From Oscillospiraceae bacterium (GTDB lineage: Bacteria; Bacillota; Clostridia; Oscillospirales; Oscillospiraceae): a stretch of 5,143 bases of DNA. Made by a program: the position numbers and the translations under genes. Below, in pieces: positions 1 to 5,143 of this stretch. The stretch is taken from assembly GCA_009786775.1 (NCBI GenBank), contig WQRL01000170.1, positions 1 to 5,143 on the forward strand, read 5' to 3'. Positions within the stretch are counted from its first letter, which is position 1. Every line of letters starts with the position of its first letter. Under the pieces are notes generated by a model that did no database searches, had not been told where the DNA came from, and was given only the letters and a program-made list of their open reading frames with translations.

Positions 1-739
1 TCCAGTAGCCGTCGAAGCGGTAGGCGAACATACGTTTGTCATCTTTGAGCATGGCGGGGATTAAATCCTTGCCGAAGTCATGGGTGGAACCGGGGTTATT
101 CTCATCCGCATGGAGGTAAGCCTTCAGTTCCCTCCAGTTAAATATGTAGATCCCCATTGAGGCGAGGTTGCTCTTGGGATTTTCAGGTTTTTCTTCAAAC
201 TCTGTTATTACATCGTTGTTATCCGTGTTCATAATGCCGAACCTGTGAGCATCCTTTATGGGAACCTCAATTACGCCGATTGTGCAATCGGCCTTGACGC
301 TCTTGTGGTACTCAAGCATGATGCGGTAGTTCATTTTGTAGACATGGTCGCCTGCGAGAATGAGGACATACTCGGGGTCGAAGGTTTCGATGAAGTTTTG
401 ATTTTGGTAGACGGCATTGGCTGTGCCGCTGTACCAGGCAGTGCTGCCGGGCTTGCTGTGCGGTGGGAGGATTGACACACCGCCGTGGAGCAGGTCAAGG
501 TCCCAGTGCTGACCTTTGCCGATGTAGTCGTGGAGCAGCAGGGGCTGGTACTGGGTCATTACACCTACAGTGTCAATCCCTGAGCGCACGCAGTTTGTAA
601 GCGGAAAATCAATGATTTTGTACTTTCCGCCGAAGGTGACCGCAGGCTTGGCAATTTGCTCTGTCAGAGATTTTAGCCTTGAGCCTCTTCCGCCTGCCAA
701 CAGCATGGCTATACATTCTTTTCGCTCTGCAAGAACCAT
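1..739 (-). CDS. glgC: Glucose-1-phosphate adenylyltransferase (ADP-glucose pyrophosphorylase), N-terminal part, cut by the window edge
   Basis: GlgC makes ADP-glucose and pyrophosphate from ATP and glucose-1-phosphate, the committed step of bacterial glycogen synthesis in the cytoplasm. I translated this frame by hand; 246 complete codons are present, of roughly 380-420 usual for the family. Seen: the nucleotide-binding loop [10 protein letters not shown] (about residues 13-22), AKPAV with the conserved lysine at about 31, [14 protein letters not shown] (37-50), GTANAVYQN (105-113), [11 protein letters not shown] with the probable catalytic aspartate at about 131, and FEEKP (181-185), whose lysine binds sugar phosphate in characterised homologues. 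The open edge removes the C-terminal left-handed beta-helix domain, which carries much of the allosteric control. The ATG at 739-737 is preceded by AGAGG with an 8-base spacer. Only 13 bases separate it from the glgB stop and no terminator lies between, so the two genes should be co-transcribed. A non-catalytic GlgD paralogue is unlikely because the catalytic motifs are intact. Confidence 0.96.
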   Translation of the reverse strand, partial: MVLAERKECIAMLLAGGRGSRLKSLTEQIAKPAVTFGGKYKIIDFPLTNCVRSGIDTVGVMTQYQPLLLHDYIGKGQHWDLDLLHGGVSILPPHSKPGSTAWYSGTANAVYQNQNFIETFDPEYVLILAGDHVYKMNYRIMLEYHKSVKADCTIGVIEVPIKDAHRFGIMNTDNNDVITEFEEKPENPKSNLASMGIYIFNWRELKAYLHADENNPGSTHDFGKDLIPAMLKDDKRMFAYRFDGYW

Positions 740-752
740 AACTTATACCTCT

Positions 753-2636
753 CTATTTAGAAAATAATTTGAAACACACAATTGAAAGGGGCGGTGCGGT
801 TATGCTCAGGCTTTGCTCAAACCCGTGCATTGAGATATCTTCTGAAACCGTGTTCTTATTTTTGTGATCCCAGCCTCCGAAGAGGGCTAAATCTGAGTTG
901 AAAACTTCCCTGTACATGCCCTTCTCAGGGACTCCTATGCGGTAGTTCTCTCTTGCGACGGGGGCGAAGTTGAGCAAAGTGATGAGGTGGTTGCCGGCTC
1001 TGTCAACCCGTGCAAAGACTATTATGTTTTGCTCCCTGTCGCTATCGCTAATCCACTTAAAGCCATCCCAGGAAAAATCTACCTCCCAGAGTTCGGGACT
1101 GTTTAAGTAAAAGGCTCCTAGCTGCTTAGAGTACTCTTTGAGTTGTGCATGTCTGGGGTAATCGAGCAGAAACCAGTCCAGCTGGGTCTGATAATCCCAT
1201 TCCTTAAACTGGCCAAACTCCGCGCCCATGAAGGTGAGCTTCTTTCCAGGGTGTACCATCATATATCCCATAAAGGCTCTAAGGCCTGCAAATTTTTCGT
1301 CATACTCACCGGGCATCTTGTCCAGCAGGGATTTTTTGCCGTGTACAACCTCGTCGTGGGAGAGGGGGAGGATGTAGTTTTCGCTAAAGGCATACATGAA
1401 TGAGAATGTTATTTTGTTGTGGACTTCTTTCCGGAAAAAGGGGTTAGTTTCAACATATTCCAGCATGTCGTTCATCCAGCCCATGTTCCACTTGTAGTTA
1501 AAGCCTAGGCCGCCCTCGTGGATGGGCATTGTGACCAGGGGCCATGCGGTGGATTCCTCGGCAATCATGAGGGCGTTTGGAAACTCGTTGAATACCGCCT
1601 TGTTTAGTTTTTGAATAAATGCTATGGCATCAAGGTTTTCATTGCCTCCGTGGGTGTTGGGGGTCCACTCGCCGGGCTTTCTGCCGTAGTCTAAGTAAAG
1701 CATTGAACTGACAGCGTCCACGCGCAGGCCGTCTGCGTGGTATTTGCCGAGCCAGTAAAGGGCATTTGAAACAAGAAATGACTGGACTTCCGTGCGGCCG
1801 TAATCGAAGCAGCGTGTGCCCCATTCCCAGATTTCCATTTTGTCGGCTCCGTGGCACTCAAAGAGGTAGCCGCCGTCATATTCTATAAGCCCGTGCTGAT
1901 CCTTGGGGAAGTGGGAGGGAACCCAGTCGAGTATTACGCCGATGCCGTTTTGGTGGCAGAGGTCTATAAACTTCATGAAGTCGTGGGGATTTCCGTACCT
2001 GGATGTGGGGGCGTAGAAGCCCGTGACCTGGTACCCCCAGGAACCGCCGAACGGATGTTCCATCACCGGCATTATCTCAATATGGGTGTAATTCATCTCT
2101 TTTACATAGGGGATGAGCCTGTCGGCTATTTCAAGGTAGGAAAGAGGCTTGTCGTCAGAAGACTTCATCCAAGAGCCTAAATGAACCTCGTAAATATTCA
2201 GAGGAACGTCAAATGGGTTCTCGTGACTAACCTTACTCTGCCAAGAACTGTCGCCCCACTCATAGCCATTTATATCAAAGACTATTGAGGCGGTACTACC
2301 GTCGGTTTCACTATAAAATGCGAAAGGGTCAGCCTTGAGGACGGTGCCATTACGGCTGTGAATGGCGTATTTATACCTCTGGCCGGATGATATGCCGTGC
2401 ACAGTGGTTTCCCAGAGACCGCCATCTGAAATACGCATCATAGGGTTTGCGGATTGATCCCAGCCGTTGAAGTCGCCGGTGAGATGAATGGCAAAGGCGC
2501 CGGGTGCCCATGTTCTGAAAACAGCACTGCTTGTCTTGGCGCAAAAATGGCAGCCCAGAAGGTTGTAGGCATGATAATTCGTGCCTTGATGAAACAGAAA
2601 TACCGGCAGGTCGTGCGCATTATTGTTTTCGAGCAT
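753..2636 (-). CDS. glgB: 1,4-alpha-glucan (glycogen) branching enzyme, GH13 family
   Basis: GlgB cuts alpha-1,4-glucan chains and re-attaches the segment through alpha-1,6 bonds, creating glycogen branch points in the cytoplasm. From the start chosen here it has 627 residues, typical of the shorter Firmicutes enzymes; the E. coli enzyme is about 100 residues longer at the N-terminus. Order seen: a short N-terminal tail, a CBM48-type beta domain (about 35-120, FRTWAP and GDFNGW), the GH13 barrel (about 145-525), and a C-terminal beta domain (about 530-627). Catalytic regions look intact: DWVPSHF (D237, H242), DGLRVDAV (R305, nucleophile D307), AEEST (acid/base E360) and LSHDEVVHGK (H427, D428). 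The frame stays open upstream to an ATG at 2783, but I prefer 2636. AAGGGGG sits 6 bases ahead of it, the CBM48 domain follows at a normal distance, and the extra 49 residues are unlike GlgB and overlap a promoter. The stop is TAG, immediately before glgC. Confidence 0.97.
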   Translation of the reverse strand: MLENNNAHDLPVFLFHQGTNYHAYNLLGCHFCAKTSSAVFRTWAPGAFAIHLTGDFNGWDQSANPMMRISDGGLWETTVHGISSGQRYKYAIHSRNGTVLKADPFAFYSETDGSTASIVFDINGYEWGDSSWQSKVSHENPFDVPLNIYEVHLGSWMKSSDDKPLSYLEIADRLIPYVKEMNYTHIEIMPVMEHPFGGSWGYQVTGFYAPTSRYGNPHDFMKFIDLCHQNGIGVILDWVPSHFPKDQHGLIEYDGGYLFECHGADKMEIWEWGTRCFDYGRTEVQSFLVSNALYWLGKYHADGLRVDAVSSMLYLDYGRKPGEWTPNTHGGNENLDAIAFIQKLNKAVFNEFPNALMIAEESTAWPLVTMPIHEGGLGFNYKWNMGWMNDMLEYVETNPFFRKEVHNKITFSFMYAFSENYILPLSHDEVVHGKKSLLDKMPGEYDEKFAGLRAFMGYMMVHPGKKLTFMGAEFGQFKEWDYQTQLDWFLLDYPRHAQLKEYSKQLGAFYLNSPELWEVDFSWDGFKWISDSDREQNIIVFARVDRAGNHLITLLNFAPVARENYRIGVPEKGMYREVFNSDLALFGGWDHKNKNTVSEDISMHGFEQSLSITAPPLSIVCFKLFSK

Positions 2637-2642
2637 AGTCAT

Positions 2643-2649
2643 CCCCCTT
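2643..2649 (-). promoter_or_regulatory. glgB ribosome binding site that decides the start codon
   Basis: The minus strand reads AAGGGGG, then ATGACT, then ATG. The spacer to the ATG at 2636 is 6 bases. The other in-frame ATG at 2642 touches the site directly and leaves no spacer, so translation most likely begins at 2636 with Met-Leu-Glu-Asn. Confidence 0.75.
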
Positions 2650-2670
2650 AAAAGTTCTGTAAATAGGCAC

Positions 2671-2715
2671 AGGCCGCTGCATAATGTGCCATGCGTTATG
2701 TGCGCAGGGTGGCCT
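2671..2715 (-). promoter_or_regulatory. Imperfect stem-loop in the glgB leader
   Basis: AGGCC (2671-2675) pairs with GGCCT (2711-2715), CTGC (2677-2680) with GCAG (2704-2707), and ATAA (2681-2684) with TTAT (2696-2699), leaving small bulges. On the minus strand the loop region also contains GCACATAA and GCACATTA as a direct repeat 14 bases apart. If the promoter proposed at 2739-2767 is correct, this structure lies in the roughly 96-base glgB leader. It could be a regulator site or an mRNA structure. No U-run follows, so it is not a terminator. I do not recognise a known riboswitch. Confidence 0.3.
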
Positions 2716-2738
2716 GAAGCCATAATCACTGCACAACT

Positions 2739-2767
2739 ATTATACAGCATTTTTTTGAGCTTGAATA
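2739..2767 (-). promoter_or_regulatory. Probable sigma-70/sigma-A promoter for glgB-glgC
   Basis: A perfect TATAAT -10 box lies on the minus strand at 2744-2739. At a 17-base spacer the -35 position reads TATTCA, which matches TTGACA at three of six positions. Transcription would start near 2732 and give a leader of about 96 bases before the glgB ATG. The -35 is weak, so an activator may be needed; that is inference. The box falls inside the unlikely upstream extension of the glgB frame. Confidence 0.5.
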
Positions 2768-2806
2768 CATAATTATTAACCAAGGCGGCTACAAATTATC
2801 CTGCTG

Positions 2807-2816
2807 TTACTAGTAA
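2807..2816. promoter_or_regulatory. Perfect 10-bp palindrome, possible operator
   Basis: TTACTAGTAA is a perfect palindrome about 40 bases upstream of the proposed glgB -35 box. Position and symmetry would suit a dimeric regulator, but a single 10-bp palindrome in AT-rich DNA can occur by chance. I do not recognise it as the site of a named regulator. Confidence 0.2.
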
Positions 2817-2828
2817 TCTCTGATAAAC

Positions 2829-2912
2829 TCATCCGCCTAGCATGGGGTGTAGCTTTTTGATTTCTTCGGTCAGCTTAGTGACGGCAGCCGGAATTCCCTC
2901 AGAAATCCAAGG
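2829..2912 (-). other. In-frame peptide fragment, possible remnant of a coding sequence
   Basis: The minus strand encodes 27 codons followed by TGA. The central part, EGIPAAVTKLTEEIKK, reads like a natural amphipathic protein tail and ends in HPMLGG. Directly upstream, in the same frame, is a single TAG (2915-2913). Beyond it another open stretch continues to 3131, and its last 14 or so residues (NAGALLATGSRTGV) also come from the GC-richer block. There is no start codon or ribosome site for the fragment alone. It may be a relic of a gene or repeat-borne ORF, or chance within a structured element. I do not recognise the protein family. Confidence 0.2.
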
Positions 2913-2963
2913 CTACACCCCTGTCCGGCTACCTGTTGCCAGTAACGCCCCAGCGTTAGGCGG
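2833..2963. repeat. 131-bp dyad-rich element with imperfect inverted ends (MITE-like or structured RNA)
   Basis: The ends are inverted copies. Positions 2833-2841 (ccgcctagc) pair with 2955-2963 (gttaggcgg) except for one G-T, and 2843-2850 pairs with 2945-2952, again with one G-T. Inside, 2844-2853 (ggggtgtagc) and 2912-2921 (gctacacccc) form a perfect 10-bp inverted repeat. It continues inward through 2859-2865 (gatttct) with 2901-2907 (agaaatc). Smaller dyads are 2883-2892 with 2924-2933 (one mismatch) and 2943-2948 with 2953-2958 (taacgc/gcgtta). The block is visibly richer in GC than the AT-rich DNA on its right. No transposase, clear target duplication or U-run is present. It may be a non-autonomous inserted element or a structured RNA; copy number elsewhere is unknown. 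Confidence 0.4.
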
Positions 2964-3028
2964 GAAGTAGATAATAGGTATATTTAGAGTTATTCTATCA
3001 TTAAATATATAAAATTTCATATATGCTA

Positions 3029-3058
3029 TTGACATTATATGCCTATGTGTGGCAAAAT
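3029..3058 (+). promoter_or_regulatory. Probable promoter for the vWA surface-protein gene
   Basis: A perfect TTGACA (3029-3034) is followed 18 bases later by CAAAAT (3053-3058), a four-of-six match to TATAAT. The DNA just upstream (2970-3028) is very AT-rich and could act as an UP element. Transcription would start near 3065 and give a leader of about 158 bases that includes the hairpin at 3098-3139. A second, weaker -10-like box, TATAGT (3153-3158), lies after that hairpin but lacks a well-placed -35. Confidence 0.5.
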
Positions 3059-3097
3059 ATGAATAAATTGTAAACAAGGAAAAGAAGGTTAGATGGT

Positions 3098-3139
3098 GCG
3101 GACATGAGTTTTTTGCACGGATTTTGTGCACATGTCCGC
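3098..3139 (+). terminator. Long hairpin in the vWA gene leader, possible attenuator or small-RNA terminator
   Basis: GCGGACATG (3098-3106) pairs perfectly with CATGTCCGC (3131-3139). After a 7-base bulge on the left arm, TGCAC (3114-3118) pairs with GTGCA (3126-3130) around a 7-base loop. On the plus strand the stem is followed by GTTATTTTGT, a broken U-tract. It lies between the TTGACA promoter and the ORF, so it could terminate a short RNA of about 80 bases, attenuate the downstream gene, or only stabilise its mRNA. The imperfect U-run makes strong termination uncertain. Confidence 0.4.
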
Positions 3140-3208
3140 GTTATTTTGTCAGTATAGTATTTGTTTGCGATTGCCGTATAAGCGTATGGGAGAAACAGGG
3201 AGAGAAAG

Positions 3209-3215
3209 GGAGAGG
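3209..3215 (+). promoter_or_regulatory. Ribosome binding site of the vWA surface-protein gene
   Basis: GGAGAGG lies within a long purine run and ends 7 bases before the ATG at 3223. The next codons give a lysine/arginine-rich signal-peptide start, which supports this start codon. Confidence 0.75.
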
Positions 3216-3222
3216 TCTTTAC

Positions 3223-5143
3223 ATGAAGAAAATTTTAAGAAGAAGTACCGCAATGTTGATAGTGGGGCTGCTGGTGATGGGGACGCTTGGGTTAACTCCG
3301 CATGGATGGCCAGATGACGGAAACGAATATACCCAAGTGGCGAGAATCGGGCAAACAGGAGTCGTGGGCAGGGCAAATGATGACAGGATAACAGCAAATG
3401 AGAGAATCCCCAATGGTGCCGAGCTTAGGCCCGGGGAGGTGATGACAAACAAATTCGTTGAGGATTTAAGAAATGAGCCGGGCTTTGCCCCTGGCGACTT
3501 CCGGATAACCCTGGAAGCGGTAAGCATGCCATATTCCTATGTAGAAATCAGAACCGACCCAATCCAGTATGACATTGTGTTTGTACTGGACTATTCTGCG
3601 AGCATGGAATCCAACAACAAGTATTCCAACATGATTGCTGCGGCTGTTCAGAGTATAAACAAAATGCTTTTCAACAATACGCAAACGCATTTTAACAGAA
3701 TATCCGTTGTGAGATACGGTGATATTGGAGAGCGTATTTTTCCCCGAAACACAGACTGGTATGGGGCAAATCCCGGTGAGAGGACAATTACGGAGGCAAA
3801 CCTCCACGGCAATACCAGTGGGCAATTTACAAACATAATGGCAGGTATGAACACGGCTTGGGGGATTTTGCATAACAGGACAAACAGCCAAAACCGTATC
3901 CCGGTTATTGTTCTTATGACTGATGGTCAGCCTAATAGGTATTATGTCAACTATTACATGATGAACCGCACAGGTTCGGCAAACAGGATTTCCTCGGCAG
4001 AGGGGGTGCGTGCGGATTTGAATTCTGTGCGCTACACTGTTTTGAACATGGCTTATATTAAGAGGAGCATTCCGAATCTGCAACTTTTTACCATTGCGTT
4101 TGACTTAGATAATGTTTCAAGCACCGGCACGGGAAATACGCTAACAGGGCAAGCTATGCAGCGGGCTCTCGCATATGCCACAATCAACCCCACTTGGGAT
4201 AACTTAAACCGCAATTTTGGAAACGCCACCTTAAACGGGTTTATGACAACATTGCGCAATCAGATAGCAACCGAGCTTAGGGGGGACAGGCTGGGCAATC
4301 AGATTTTTGATGAGTCATTTAATACGGTAAATAGAATAGTGGACAGCCACTTGAGTGCCAGTGACGACCCCGCTGACATTTTGAGGGCGTTTAACACAAT
4401 AATTGAGACAATCAACGATAATAACCCTATAAACGGGAGTATAGTATTTACTGATGTAATTGATACCGCATTTGCTCTTGATATGGATTCATTCAGGCTC
4501 AATGGCAATGCTGTTGCAGGGATACCCGCAGATGTGTCATTTGACGAATCGGATGGTACGCTGATATGGGAGTTTTCCGACATTTACAAGCTGCCGTTTG
4601 TTAGCGCGGGCAATAATGGCGTTATTGGGGATGGGCGCAACTCGCTATCCTTTGTTGTCAGCCTGAGGTCAGATCCCACAGATGGGCAAAATGTGGTGAC
4701 ATTAGAAAATATCGGTGAAGAATTTTTCACAAATACAGGAAATTACTTGCTAGGCGGCAATAATGCGGTATTTACGCCGATGAGCGATAATCCGTTTTAT
4801 AGGGGCAGCGTGAATGCGGATGGTTCTGTTTCGCAGCAACTTCTAACATCGGGCGTTGTGCGGATTGAGTCGGAATTTATCCCGGAGAAAATGGACTTAA
4901 CTGTAGAGTTGCAGAAATTTTTCCACGGGGATGCAGAGCTCTTTGCATATCATGTAAACTTTGGGGAACTGGTGCATGTAATACATTCTCCGCAATGCTT
5001 TAGCTGCCCTGTATGTGAAAATGAGGAGGAACTGCCACAAGAAGAACCTGGTGAAGAACTTAGTGAAGAGCCGAGTGAAGGGGCGGGTGAAGAGCCGGGT
5101 GAAGAGCCGGGTGAAGAGCCTGGTGAAGAACCAGGTGAGGAAC
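3223..5143 (+). CDS. Exported von Willebrand A domain surface protein with EEPG repeat linker, cut by the window edge
   Basis: This is probably a cell-surface adhesin or pilus-tip-like protein; the ligand is unknown. I translated 640 complete codons by hand; the frame is open at the right edge. Residues 1-25 form a signal peptide: MKKILRR, then a hydrophobic stretch about 10-25. Residues 68-115 (PGEVMTNKFVEDL, GDFRITLEA) resemble the strand region preceding vWA in Gram-positive surface proteins. The vWA domain (about 115-315) has a complete MIDAS site: DYSAS (D123, S125, S127), T203 in FTNIMAG and D234 in LMTDGQPN, so it should bind a divalent metal. Residues 316-590 look beta-rich; the part from about 403 (SIVFTDVIDTAFAL) recalls adhesin stalk domains, but I cannot name it. 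The only three cysteines are C592, C595 and C598, followed by acidic EEPG repeats from 607. No sortase motif or membrane anchor is visible, since the C-terminus is missing. Its orientation diverges from the glycogen operon. Confidence 0.88.
   Translation, partial: MKKILRRSTAMLIVGLLVMGTLGLTPHGWPDDGNEYTQVARIGQTGVVGRANDDRITANERIPNGAELRPGEVMTNKFVEDLRNEPGFAPGDFRITLEAVSMPYSYVEIRTDPIQYDIVFVLDYSASMESNNKYSNMIAAAVQSINKMLFNNTQTHFNRISVVRYGDIGERIFPRNTDWYGANPGERTITEANLHGNTSGQFTNIMAGMNTAWGILHNRTNSQNRIPVIVLMTDGQPNRYYVNYYMMNRTGSANRISSAEGVRADLNSVRYTVLNMAYIKRSIPNLQLFTIAFDLDNVSSTGTGNTLTGQAMQRALAYATINPTWDNLNRNFGNATLNGFMTTLRNQIATELRGDRLGNQIFDESFNTVNRIVDSHLSASDDPADILRAFNTIIETINDNNPINGSIVFTDVIDTAFALDMDSFRLNGNAVAGIPADVSFDESDGTLIWEFSDIYKLPFVSAGNNGVIGDGRNSLSFVVSLRSDPTDGQNVVTLENIGEEFFTNTGNYLLGGNNAVFTPMSDNPFYRGSVNADGSVSQQLLTSGVVRIESEFIPEKMDLTVELQKFFHGDAELFAYHVNFGELVHVIHSPQCFSCPVCENEEELPQEEPGEELSEEPSEGAGEEPGEEPGEEPGEEPGEE
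5041..5143 (+). repeat. Tandem 12-bp repeat encoding EEPG units
   Basis: Eight complete 12-bp units plus 7 bases of a ninth are present, reading EEPG, EELS, EEPS, EGAG, then EEPG four times. The unit is gaagagccgggt with mostly synonymous third-base changes in the later copies. The first four units have diverged and the later ones are nearly identical, which fits recent expansion by slippage or recombination. The array reaches the window edge, so its full length is unknown. In surface proteins such Pro/Glu-rich tracts usually serve as extended wall-spanning spacers. Confidence 0.9.

Noticed and set aside
245..767. Two short plus-strand open frames (245-475 and 570-767)
   Set aside because: Both are antisense to glgC, which shows clear family motifs in its own frame.
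1143..2651. Several short open frames on both strands within glgB
   Set aside because: They are shadows of the glgB coding frame and none shows motifs of its own.
2809..2826. Short resemblance to the conserved 16S rRNA segment containing CTAGTAATC
   Set aside because: The match extends over only a few more scattered bases and the flanking 16S sequence is absent, so it is chance.
2780..2919. Near direct repeat ccaaggcggctaca (2780-2793) and ccaaggctaca (2907-2917)
   Set aside because: It differs by a 3-base gap and is only 11 bases long. It could hint at duplication but is too short to support as a repeat.
2835..2961. Integron attC-like ends: GTTAGGC at the right end fits the GTTRRRY core, and the left end is GCCTAGC
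   Set aside because: The left core breaks the RYYYAAC rule (AGC instead of AAC). No plus-strand cassette ORF precedes it, no integrase is in view, and the right core is only seven bases. The inverted-repeat ends themselves explain the resemblance. A search for further attC sites in the contig would settle it.
2913..3131. 72-residue open frame on the minus strand
   Set aside because: Most of its translation comes from AT-rich intergenic DNA and from the antisense of the leader hairpin, with no protein-like features and no good ribosome site. Only its last residues, inside the dyad element, are mentioned in the findings.
3093..3157. Tiny leader ORFs (ATG at 3093 with four codons; ATG at 3104 with 17 codons) in the surface-protein leader
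   Set aside because: The first is too short to judge. The second has its nearest ribosome-site-like sequence about 15 bases away and overlaps the hairpin, so there is no positive evidence of translation.
3060..3222. Possible cyclic-di-GMP or other known riboswitch in the surface-protein leader
   Set aside because: I looked for the conserved cores of common classes and saw none; only a simple hairpin is present.
3466..4083. 205-residue open frame on the minus strand
   Set aside because: It lies fully antisense to the vWA gene, which has clear domain motifs and a signal peptide. The antisense translation shows no recognisable motif and there is no plausible ribosome site.

Overview
The window looks like chromosomal DNA of a Gram-positive, Clostridia-type bacterium. 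Three things suggest this: both glycogen enzymes are of the short Firmicutes type, the Shine-Dalgarno sites are strong and purine-rich, and the third gene encodes an exported von Willebrand A (vWA) surface protein with a Pro-Glu-Gly linker. No rRNA or other taxonomic marker is present, so this placement is an inference.

Left part (1-2636, minus strand): two genes of a glycogen-synthesis operon, transcribed right to left. glgB (branching enzyme, 627 residues from the start chosen here) comes first. glgC (ADP-glucose pyrophosphorylase) follows 13 bases later and runs off the left edge after 246 residues. GlgC makes ADP-glucose, the glucosyl donor. A glycogen synthase, presumably further left outside the window, would build linear chains that GlgB branches.

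Middle (2637-3222): a 586-bp divergent intergenic region with no convincing complete gene. From left to right it holds the glgB leader with a stem-loop, a TATAAT-type promoter for glgB, a 10-bp perfect palindrome, a dyad-rich block of about 131 bp (2833-2963), an AT-rich stretch with a TTGACA promoter pointing right, and a long hairpin in the leader of the rightward gene. The 131-bp block has imperfect inverted ends, a second perfect internal inverted repeat, competing pairings, and an in-frame peptide fragment on the minus strand. It is the least explained part of the window.

Right part (3223-5143, plus strand): the first 640 codons of an exported protein. It has a signal peptide, a complete vWA MIDAS metal site, a long region I do not recognise, three clustered cysteines (C-x2-C-x2-C), and then tandem EEPG repeats that continue past the window edge. 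It is probably a cell-surface or pilus-type adhesin. Its anchor, if any, lies outside the window. I see no functional link between it and the glycogen genes beyond adjacency.

I found no tRNA, rRNA, CRISPR array, transposase or integrase. I did not find a clear new multi-gene system. The best candidates for follow-up are the 131-bp element and the vWA protein.
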